From contig JAULSN010000004.1 of assembly GCA_033439765.1 (NCBI GenBank), positions 10,001 through 74,000 of the forward strand: a DNA stretch of 64,000 bases, given 5' to 3'. Numbering within the stretch: position 1 is the stretch's first letter; each line of letters starts with the position of its first letter. The notes beneath the pieces are model-generated. The model saw only the letters and a list, made by a program, of their open reading frames with translations. It did not search any database and was not told where the DNA came from. A program made the position numbers and the translations under genes. Below, in pieces: positions 9,242-17,861 of this stretch. Origin of the DNA: Lasiosphaeria ovina (lineage: Eukaryota; Ascomycota; Sordariomycetes; Sordariales; Lasiosphaeriaceae).

Positions 9242-9424
9242 ACTTATAACGATCGTAAGAAGATGGAGTAGTGTACATCTTGTGATAGACGCTTCTTGAA
9301 CTAAGAAATCCTTAGCAGACTGGTGCACGAAGGAGATGGTGAGATCTCGAAGGGTCGGAAAAGAGCTGCAAAACCCTACAATCCCGGCTAGGACTTTATT
9401 ATTATGAGAGAGACCAGCGTGCAT
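9242..9424 (-). pseudogene. NLR relic, segment with the FVHQSAKDFL motif
   Basis: On the minus strand this reads ...LAGIVGFCSSFPTLRDLTISFVHQ, then SAKDFLVQEA. It matches the end of the NACHT-associated winged-helix region of fungal HET-E-like NLRs, where FVHQSAKDFLL is nearly invariant. The frame runs into the solo LTR at 9241. The first ATG is fortuitous. Confidence 0.8.
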
Positions 9425-10158
9425 ATTGTTGAAGAGGTTATATCAATAGAGCATTAATTGGGTATTAAAGCGTTGAAGGAATGGGAGCTATGGAAAGGTT
9501 TTACGGAAGGTCAGGTTTGGAGCTTCCGTGAGAGAGATTCGTTGGCGGTGAAGGACAGCAGAATGGATGATAATGAAGAGCAGAAAAAGTGGAGCAGAAT
9601 GATGTTTTGATTGCTGTGATTAGTTGAAGACTAATCAAGATGTGTGTAATTCTAAATATAAAGGTGGGAAAAGGTCCCCTTATTATACCGGCTTGATCGG
9701 ACCCTGTTGAACGGAACTCGGCTCTGTTCAACAGTCCGGCTAACAGTTGTTGGCCTTATTTGAAGGCCCAGTTGGCCTGTTGGCTTACGCTCACGCTGTG
9801 CCGGCCCGGTTGGCCGTAACTGACGGCCCGGCCCAAACCGCGGCCAGGTGGCCCGAACGGCGGCTTGGCTGTCGAAATCGAGTGCCAGCCGGTAGCCAGT
9901 TGGCAAGGCTGTAGGTGGCTGTATTGCGTGGCAGTTGGATTGCTTCCAATAACTGTATATAGAAGGTATTATGTGGTTGTGAATTTTTATTCAGCATTGT
10001 ATTATATTATACTCTGCTTATTTAATTCAAGGGCTTATATAAGGACCCACTTTTAGGACCCACAAATATTCATAGTTATATATTTATATAAGAACTTTAA
10101 ATATATTTATTATATAATTTTATCTCTTATAGTTATTTATATATAATTATTTAAAGAG
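9425..10158. other. Insertion-like, partly AT-rich spacer within the NLR relic
   Basis: In intact NLRs only about 20 residues separate the LVDM motif (ends about 10190) from the SSFPTLRDLTISF segment; here about 0.75 kb intervenes, so an insertion is likely. It holds a 9-bp inverted repeat CTGTTGAAC/GTTCAACAG at about 9705-9735 and an AT-rich stretch from about 9960 to 10180. No gene or element type is recognised. Confidence 0.5.
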
Positions 10159-10473
10159 TTAAAAATATATATATAAAAACCAACACATATCGACCAAAGC
10201 TAGCAGCTCATCTAATGTGATCGGCCGACGCAATGCTGAGTAGACAGCTAACATGCCCTCACAGAGCTTGGAATGTCTCGAAGTACGAATCTGGCTCATC
10301 ATTCGCCTATAAAGGGCATCAAGTCTAGGGGGGAACGCCGTCGACATCTCTTCAGCCTCCCATCCTGAGATTTCGGCAAGTTCTTGGCAGACTAAGGCCA
10401 CTGATGAAAAGTGCCAAAAGGCTGTATTGTGATAGAGTTTTGAGACTCTATATGTGGAAGAATGAAGGCGCAA
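10159..10473 (-). pseudogene. NLR relic, segment after the NACHT core
   Basis: The frame includes ALVCQELAEISGWEAE, PPRLDALYRRMMSQI and RRPITLDELLALVDM, all typical of the helical region after the NACHT ATPase core in HET-E-like proteins (A-L-V-x-K/Q-E-L, GL-x-x-LY-x-RM, R-P-I-T-L-x-E-L). After LVDM the frame enters AT-rich sequence and stops. A coding start is absent. Confidence 0.8.
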
Positions 10474-13227
10474 GTAATCGAAGGAGATTTACCGAAGTCC
10501 AAGACTTTGAAGCGAGATTGAGGGCCCCACAGTAATCACAGGCCTAAACCAGTGATACCGTTGGAAAGTGGAGATCAAGGCGGTCAGAATGGTGTGTTGA
10601 TGAAGTCGGTTGGAGATGTGGTTGTATTATTGTTAGATGTAGAAGGAAAAAAAAGAGTGAGAGAGAGAGGGAAGAAAGCTCCCTATATATACACACTGTA
10701 ACCCTGATCTTCTACTTCTCAACCCTAGAGGCCAACTGGCCACAACTCCTTAAGGTTATTCGGTTATACGGAAAAGTGTATTTTATCTACGTGTCTTTTT
10801 TAACGTAGTTTATTATATATAGCCGAGGGTAAGATAAGGTTTATAGCCGAGGATAAAAATAAGGTTAAGGTTAAGGTTTTCTTTATACTAAGTTGTCTTA
10901 GTAATATTATGTAATTATTCCAAAACATTTATAAAAATATTTAAGGTTTATAATTATAAGCTTAAAGAGAGTAAGCTATAACGGCCGTAACGGTTAATAG
11001 TTATTTAACGGTTTTGGATTTTCTTCTTAGCCTCGCTTTTTCTTTATTTCTTACAGCCACCTATAAGAAGGTGCCGTTTGCGTTGTACGGGGTATGGAAA
11101 AAGTGGTTCCGACAGGTGCGAGGAGATGCAGGTAGTAAGTACAATGCCTGAAGGATGGGGAGATCAATCGATGCGCGCGCGGAAGACTTGTCGAGCTCAG
11201 TCGTGGGCCATTGAAAAAGGATCTCGGCGCCTGTGATTTAACGAGCTCGATTGTATAGTAAAGGTCGCTACGATTTTGATGTCGCAGCTACCATTGTCCC
11301 AAGCAGACCAGACAGTCCAGACAGTCCAGACAGTACAGACACACCAAAATGCAAAGGTTATGAGCACAGCACGATTAAGATGAGGGCTCAATTATGCAGC
11401 GTAGCGCTTCCGACAGAAGCAAGTCCTTATAGAAGCAAGTCCTCACTGCAGGTCGCTGCCATTATAATGCATGCATAGAGCTGAGTCTGAACAGTAGGGC
11501 TGTATTACTTGCATGAGGAATCCGGGATCCCATCCCTCACTTTATCGCGGACACCATGATGCTATCTATACTAGTAATAAGCGGGTGACTTGCGGTATCG
11601 CGGTTTTGTAGTATTTTTTTAATATTCTTTTATAGTGGGAAACACTACCTACGGCCTTATATGGTGGTGTCTTGATAAGTGGTAGCTAAGTAGGCAGCGG
11701 GCTCGTGGCTGGCGTCTTTCATATCTGCAAAAGCTGCCGGGGTAAACCCCAAGGTACGGAAATCACAAGATATGGGCAGAACGGACAGCGACAAAATCAC
11801 GAGAATTAATAGAATAGAGGCCGCGAATTGGACATTTCTCAGCGACGCTTCTTATATATATTAAAGTGCCGCAAATATACAAGAAATCCGAGCCGACTAC
11901 TTGGGTCCTGAATCTTTCTGAGTTTATGTTGAGTCAGTGCACTTCTCTCCCCCCCCCTGCCATACTTCACTTCAAACTATACTCCCTAGATGAAGTACAT
12001 CTCCCCCCCATTAGTTCAAACCATACTCTTTGGATAAAGACGGTTAGTATTGCTTTTTATTTTTTTATACCGCAAGTATCTAATGATTAAAGGCCTGAAA
12101 GACAGCGTTGGCAGTAGTGAGGGTTGACTAACGTTGATTCGGGCTTCATTACAAGCCTCCATCCCCGGTTGACTCCTTGTATTGGCCCCCCGCAGGCGAA
12201 TCCATTGGCCAAAACCACCATGAACCGTCCAGGGGATGTAGGTCGTCCTGCCAACAGTTAATATTGGCCAGACTAAGCGATGGCGAGTAGTTGAACACGT
12301 GAAGCCCATCTTTCCCCTCTGCCCAACAACGGAAGACGTCTCCTAGACTCAACGTATCCAACCGGATAGTCTATAGCAGCTCGCTTTTAGAGACGTATAG
12401 GACGACATTTCCCACCCAGCGGGACTGGTGTTTGGGCTTGTCTGGCAGCTCACGGAGCTCCCATACACGTTTCATAGTTTAAGGTTCGTAAATGTCACCC
12501 GCCGTCGTAGTATAGAAACAGCCTTCGGGCACAATATTAGATGTCGTCCAAAACAGCCCTTGACGCATCACCTGCAACAGGTTGTGGCACTGGAAACCGA
12601 AGGTAGCTTGCCAGTCCCTCGGTGCACCACCCAAATGGCTCCGTCTTCAAGTTGTGCGTTGGTGGCCATTGTAAATAAATGCAATGAAGGGTAACAACTT
12701 GGGTGATAGGTGCAAATACGATGAATGACACAACTTGGGTGACAGGTGCAAAATGAAATGCGATGAAGTGAAATATGTTAGAGGTTTAGATACTCAAATT
12801 CGGGTTGGATTTGACTTTACCAGGTCCGTGGAATCATCTTAGGTTCCATGATTTCTGTTTCTTTAACTTTTAAACAAACCTAGCCGCCTACACTGGAAGG
12901 GCAGAAGAAGCTTTGGGAGCGTGCGAATCGTATCAAGATTTTTACAGCGACGGTGGAGTGCACAAGGGGCGATTTTGGGCCTTAACCAGAAAGGGGATTG
13001 CTGTCAGAAAGACCCTGGGGAACCAATGGTACTTTCGGCATGATCTAGAACTAGGGTCAACACAGGTCCCCGACCTGCGGTGCGCAGGCCTTTTCTTCTT
13101 CCTTAAATCAATCAATACACACACTACGAATAGCCTCATCGATAAGTTGTGTAGAACGGCGCCTCGAGTGTTGCTGTCGTATCCGTTTCGCTTTGCTAAT
13201 TCGTTGACTTTAAACCGGATGTTTATG
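10474..13227. other. 2.8-kb gene-poor decayed region
   Basis: No supportable gene. 10790-11060 is markedly AT-rich with TTAAGGTTAAGG-like runs, the look of RIP-mutated repeat DNA. The short frames present are unconnected and show no motif I recognise. Two minus-strand frames at 12016-12361 overlap but are not similar to any family I know. The distance between NLR fragments at 10473 and 13228 suggests that part of this region is inserted sequence. Confidence 0.5.
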
Positions 13228-13440
13228 TCAATAGCCGTGGAGATGGACTTCTTCGTTCAGTTCAAGAGAAAGCTGCGTCGCTGCGTCGAGACCCCGCTTG
13301 ATGCTGGCTAGCCGCGACTGGACACGACCCACTTGACGTTTACGTGGCAGCCGACTCCCGAACGATAAGGTTATTAAACCCGTCACACACTCGTCAAGCG
13401 TATCGATAATAAAGTGGTGTTTCCGGACCATCCTGTGCTT
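13228..13440 (-). pseudogene. NLR relic, NACHT Walker B segment
   Basis: On the minus strand HHFIIDTLDECVTGLITL matches the Walker B block of fungal NACHT proteins (Y-x-I-I-D-A-L-D-E-C). It is followed after a damaged stretch by LDAATQ-LSLELNEE, again as in HET-E-like NLRs. Upstream I could not find the Walker A (GKPGTGKT-like) motif, so the N-terminus is lost or too mutated. Order 13.4, 10.4, 9.4 and 8.4 kb agrees with one dismembered gene on the minus strand. Confidence 0.7.
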
Positions 13441-14164
13441 TCTTCTCCCGACTCTTCTTTCTCCGTCTGGACAATCCAAGCCTCTTCCAAAAACCACAAG
13501 CCATGACGTTCTTGTGCGCTCTTGATCAGGGTCGTATCTATCGAAAGCGTGTCAAAGGGTGCCGTAGTTGACGAGATCGCGACGGATTTCTGAGCGGTTG
13601 CCACGGAGCTGAAGCCCAACGGCCAAATGTGGCGGCTCCCCCACCAATAGAAATTCCCGAATCTTTCGGCCCCGCCATGTAGCAGAACTCTAGAAGGATT
13701 GCCGCTGATCTGTGCTACAATGACTTAGATATCGCTTTTAACCTCCCTTGGAGTTCGCTTGTCTTGACACTTGAAGGATAGACACGGAAGAGAGGCAGTC
13801 GAAATACTAGGAGGAGCTGCATTGCGGGCCGAACGAGCAAAGTGGTCCAAGCCCTGGCGTTCCTGAGATGGAAGATTCGGCAAGAGTCACCTCCTAAGTA
13901 TGCCCGCCCTTGCGCATACTGCGAACAGTGTTGTGCTGTGATAATTTCTTCGCTAGAACTGTCACAAACTTTATATCGCCCGAGAACTGGAGACTTGGAC
14001 AGCAACCGCATCGCTCCACGCAGAGAAAAAAATAATACTCTTTGCAAAGCAAGTTCGCCGTGTAATGACAAATGTGCTGCAACTTGGTCCCTCTATTCAA
14101 CATCTGATACAACTAATTGAGCGGTTACAACTTGTTGCGCCATGGTGAAGCTTGAAGAGAATGC
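13441..14164. other. Non-coding flank between NLR relic and first intact gene
   Basis: Short unrelated frames only. Might include degraded NLR N-terminal coding sequence, but no motif is readable. Confidence 0.4.
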
Positions 14165-15088
14165 TTAGAATTCCTCATGATGCAAGACAAAGTGCGCGTC
14201 TGAGTGGACGCCGACGTCGTCGTGGTCATCTTGGTTGTTTTGGATATCATGGTTCATGTTCGGGTCATATGTCCCATGCTCCTGCTGTCGAGGAGACGGT
14301 GGCTCGTCGTCTCGATCCTGCACATCAATGGAAATGGTAGCGTCCGCCGCGGCATCGTTGCCAGACGCAGCAGCAGACTCTTTAGCCTTTCGCTTCCTGT
14401 TTGGCTTTGGTCCAGTATAAAGAGAGCAGACGGAGGTGTTGTCAAACCACTTGCAGTTGGAGCAACTGCTGTGGTAATATCCGGGCAGGGTCCGGCAAGT
14501 TAGGAATGGGCCTAGGGCGTGCTTGTTGCGGCGTTCGGCGCACTGGGAGCAAGAGATGGGTGCGTCGCTGCCGCGGGAGTGGATCAGCAGGCCGTTGACG
14601 TAGCTGGGGCGCTGCGACGCGATGTGACGGGCAGTTATCCAGTTTTGCACAAAGTAGATGGACTCGCGACTGGGCAGGCGGAAGACGGCGCGCTGCGTGT
14701 CGTGCACTAGAGAGCTCTCGGTCAGGGCGTTGCGCACCATGACGGGCACGACGGCCATAGTTCGCTCCGACTTGGCCGCGTTCCAAGCCTGCACCAGGGG
14801 GTTTGAATTGTAGTCGGCCTCGCGCACCGTCATGTTGGGCCGCCCCGGTGGACGCCCTCGCCGCTTCTTGGGGAAAGTCGTCGGCATGCCGTCCGTCTCG
14901 GCGCCTGGTTCCAAGCCGTTGTCGTTGTCGTTGTCGTTGCCGTTGTCGTTGTCGTTGTCGTTGTCGCTGTTGGTGTCATTCGCCCAATGATGGGCAGTGG
15001 CCGTCGTGGCTGGCGCCCCTGTTTTGCCTTTTTTCCCATTACGGGGTCTTTCGTTCTCTCCATTGAGCGCTCCGCCGTCATCCGCCAT
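14165..15088 (-). CDS. DUF3716-type protein with AT-hook and Asp-Asn repeat
   Basis: Predicted 307 aa from the ATG at 15088 (MADDGGALNG), no intron needed. Residues about 42-60 are a DN repeat encoded by a GTTGTC microsatellite on the plus strand (14918-14971). KKRRGRPPGRP near residue 77 is an AT-hook type DNA-binding motif. The cysteine-bearing block PISCSQCAERRNKHALGPF, then LTCRTL and HSSCSNC, fits the fungal DUF3716 domain (CxxC..GPF..C). The C-terminus is acidic and low in complexity. Probably a nuclear protein; function unknown. The promoter region is shared with the SNARE gene on the other strand. The family call rests on the Cys pattern and is fairly sure, the role is not. Confidence 0.8.
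   Translation of the reverse strand: MADDGGALNGENERPRNGKKGKTGAPATTATAHHWANDTNSDNDNDNDNGNDNDNDNGLEPGAETDGMPTTFPKKRRGRPPGRPNMTVREADYNSNPLVQAWNAAKSERTMAVVPVMVRNALTESSLVHDTQRAVFRLPSRESIYFVQNWITARHIASQRPSYVNGLLIHSRGSDAPISCSQCAERRNKHALGPFLTCRTLPGYYHSSCSNCKWFDNTSVCSLYTGPKPNRKRKAKESAAASGNDAAADATISIDVQDRDDEPPSPRQQEHGTYDPNMNHDIQNNQDDHDDVGVHSDAHFVLHHEEF
14918..14971. repeat. Hexanucleotide microsatellite GTTGTC in coding sequence
   Basis: About nine units of GTTGTC with one or two variants; on the minus strand it encodes alternating Asp and Asn in the DUF3716 protein. Likely length-polymorphic. Confidence 0.85.
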
Positions 15089-15894
15089 CCTGCCCGTCTC
15101 TTCCCGCCTTGAACTTGTTCTCAATTATACCGAAGTGGACCTTGTGGTGGATGGGGGGCCAGCCTCCCCTCCTACAAGAAAGGCGGTCGATTCAATGGGA
15201 GCGGGGATGGAGTTTTGTACCATTTTTGTACGGAACAAGACCCGAGCATCAGGTCTTACGTAACCTGTTGCGGACTGTTATCCAACGTCACTGAGCACAG
15301 GCCACTTGATCGTCTCAAAATCACCACGCATTTATTATCCGTACAGAACCCAGGGAAAATCTGGGTTACGTAATGACAGTGCTTTAACATGCATTCTTTA
15401 TTTTGACACTGTAGACGCATGATCGCCAAAACTTTCAGGCTCCAGTGACCAAGCCACTAGTCACTAACAATACATAAGTGCAGAAGGAGGGTGTCTAAAG
15501 TCCCCAGTGACGCGCAATTCTTCACACACTGTCCTTACGTAATCCGGGCTCAGGCTTCAGTTGGGGGCCACGCAGGGGTGCCAACTTGAGGCGTCACGCT
15601 GTACGCAATGCAGTGCAGCAGCGAACCCCCATCTAACGGACTGACGACTCTCATCCCCGAAACAGCCAACCACAACTAGCACCAAGCCTTCTTTGTCCTG
15701 CGCTGCAATTGGAAAGACTCTCTTGTACTTCTTCTTTCCCCTCTGCAGTCCGTGCCGTGGTACACGCACGCCTTGGTGGTTGCCGGGCTTCCGCCGTTGT
15801 GCGACCTCTGGCAACCTCGGGCAAAACGACACAGACCTGGACAGGCACGCACTCGCTCGTTGGTGCGACTGACATTCACATCCCACGCATCATC
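15089..15894. other. Shared upstream region of the DUF3716 and SYN8-like genes
   Basis: Divergent intergenic region of about 0.8 kb. TTACGTAA-like words recur (15257, 15366 and 15537). Contains no credible gene; an open frame from 15709 only extends the SNARE frame upstream of its start. Confidence 0.6.
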
Positions 15895-16863
15895 ATGTCC
15901 AGCCCAAATGCTCTCCTTCTTCTCGCAGACCACCTCAAGCTTTCGCTCCTCGAGCGACAGCGGGCCAAGACACTGGGCTTAGCGAGCGACTCACAGGACG
16001 GCCACATCTTGCGATCGCTCGACCAGTTCCGCGACGGGCTACAAGGACTGGAAGATGAACTGGCACGGCTGCGGGCGCCGGGCGGCGATGAAGCGTATGT
16101 CTCCTCCCTGTCTTCCTCTCCCATGATTCCCCCGCTCACCCGTTACATCCATCTCCACAGCAAGGCGGCCCGTCTCGACGACACGCTCAGCTCGCTGAAG
16201 AGGCAGTTCGCCGACCTGACGGCGCAGTTCCACGGCTTCGCTTCCCCCGCCGCCGGCTCCAGCGGCGGCGACGACACCGATGGCATATCCGACACGCTCA
16301 CATCCCCAAACGACCCGCTGCTCGCCAGCGACTTTGCGCACGCGCAGTCGACGCGCGGCCACAAGAAGACGGCCAGCGGGGCCACCAAAACCGTGCGCTT
16401 CTCCGACGCCGCGCCGCGCGACCTCGAAGCCCAGCTGCCGCCATTACTGTCGGACGGCGGCCGCGACGCGCTGTTCCGGTACCGCGACGACCCGGCGGCG
16501 GCGGCGGACACGGCGGGCTACCGGGACCGCATCGAGGCGGGCGAGGACGGCAACGCCATGTCCAACGTGCAGGTACACGCATACCACCAGCAGATCCTGG
16601 CGGAGCAGGACGCGCAGCTGGACGCGCTGGGCGCGAGCATCGGGCGGCAGCGCGAGCTGAGCATGCAGATTGGCGACGAGCTCGACAACCACGTCATGAT
16701 GCTCGACGAGAGCGAGCGCGTCGTCGACCGCCACCAGAGCACGCTGGACCGCGCCCGTCGCCAGGTCGGCCGCATCGCCCGCGGCGCCTCCGAGTCGCGC
16801 CAGATGGTTGCAATTGTCGTGCTCATCATCATCCTGGTGCTGCTGATTGCCGTTTTGAAGTGA
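15895..16863 (+). CDS. SYN8: Qc-type t-SNARE, SYN8-like
   Basis: Membrane-anchored SNARE for endosomal/vacuolar vesicle fusion. I chose the ATG at 15895 (MSSPNALLLL), although the frame is open further up. Predicted exons are 15895-16094 and 16161-16863 (300 aa). The putative 66-bp intron (GTATGT...CACAG) is a multiple of three without stops, so retention would give 322 aa. The N-terminal part is helical, the middle is low in complexity (Ala/Ser/Asp), and the SNARE motif (LDALGASIGRQRELSMQIGDELDNH) has a glutamine in the zero-layer position. The C-terminus MVAIVVLIIILVLLIAVLK is the tail anchor. The C-terminal SNARE plus anchor is certain; assignment to Syn8 rather than another Qc-SNARE is inference. 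Confidence 0.85.
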   Translation: MSSPNALLLLADHLKLSLLERQRAKTLGLASDSQDGHILRSLDQFRDGLQGLEDELARLRAPGGDEAYVSSLSSSPMIPPLTRYIHLHSKAARLDDTLSSLKRQFADLTAQFHGFASPAAGSSGGDDTDGISDTLTSPNDPLLASDFAHAQSTRGHKKTASGATKTVRFSDAAPRDLEAQLPPLLSDGGRDALFRYRDDPAAAADTAGYRDRIEAGEDGNAMSNVQVHAYHQQILAEQDAQLDALGASIGRQRELSMQIGDELDNHVMMLDESERVVDRHQSTLDRARRQVGRIARGASESRQMVAIVVLIIILVLLIAVLK

Positions 16864-17861
16864 ATCCCCTCCGTGGAGACACGCGTCCTCCGCTCTTGGG
16901 ACGGTGCGACCACCAAGCTCTCGATCCCATCTGCTTTCTTTTTCTGCCTCCGAACTGGAGAAGTAATGCATTTATGTTCACTCGACAGAGAGGAGCCACA
17001 CCACACTGTGTCTCACAGTCTCGCGCTGCTTGTGGCTGCAGAATAACGAGAACTAGAGGGGTAAACGCCATGAAGAGGAATTCCCAGACTTGGGTTATAT
17101 AACTCCTCATTTTTTTGTCTTGAGGGAAAGTGCATCACGTTTTACGGGGAATAAGAGCAGACTAAGAGAGCTTGGTGTCGCTCGTTTCCGCCGTACACGC
17201 AGAGGTTGGTTTTCTTGGCTTTGCTACCTTGGAAGACTGGGTTGTTTTATATCTAATAGGTTTCCAAGGTTGGGATTGGGAAGCGGCATGTATCTTATGT
17301 TGAATGACTGTACTTACTCTAGGTCTGGTTCTGTGTTTGGGGACTGTTATTTCACCGCATCACCATATCCTCCTCTAGACCCAAGCCGGGACTTTTGTCT
17401 ATCATATTCAATTACATCTCGATATGCATTGAAAAGGTTCACTTTCTAGCTTCCAGTCTTGATCGAGCAATTTGATCCTGGTACCTACATCAACGCTTTA
17501 ATACTAAAACATTCCAAATCAACTTCGCTAGCAGCCATACATCAGTAGCTCATGAGGGAAGCGGGGTGTTTTTATATCCGTAAAATAACTGGTGTCCTTG
17601 TAGCCGTCGCATGTGGGAAGCCCATGCCACGAAGAGGCGGTTTCCTGGCTCTGAGCCAATGTGCAATCTCGTTGTCTTTATTCACGCCCTTCATTCTAGC
17701 CATACACCCCGGCCCAAGACGAGTACCTACAGTCAGTAACCTCGCTTGGTCTCTACTGCGCAGTCTCGTGGCCTTTGGCATCGAAGCAATGTGTGACACC
17801 ATGAACAGTCAGCTCAGGTCCTCGGGCTCTCGTCAAGCCTCTCTACCTCTACTCCGCCGCA
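16864..17861. other. Convergent intergenic region, SYN8-like and AMA1 3' ends
   Basis: About 1 kb of 3' flanking sequence for two convergent genes. Short frames on both strands, none with motifs. No RNA gene seen. Confidence 0.6.

Noticed and set aside
12016..12361. Overlapping minus-strand frames with many Trp and Asp residues
   Set aside because: Short, broken by stops upstream, no known motif; may be a relic but cannot be named.
16444..17006. Antisense frames over the SNARE gene
   Set aside because: Shadow frames caused by high GC content; the SNARE motif and tail anchor on the plus strand are decisive.
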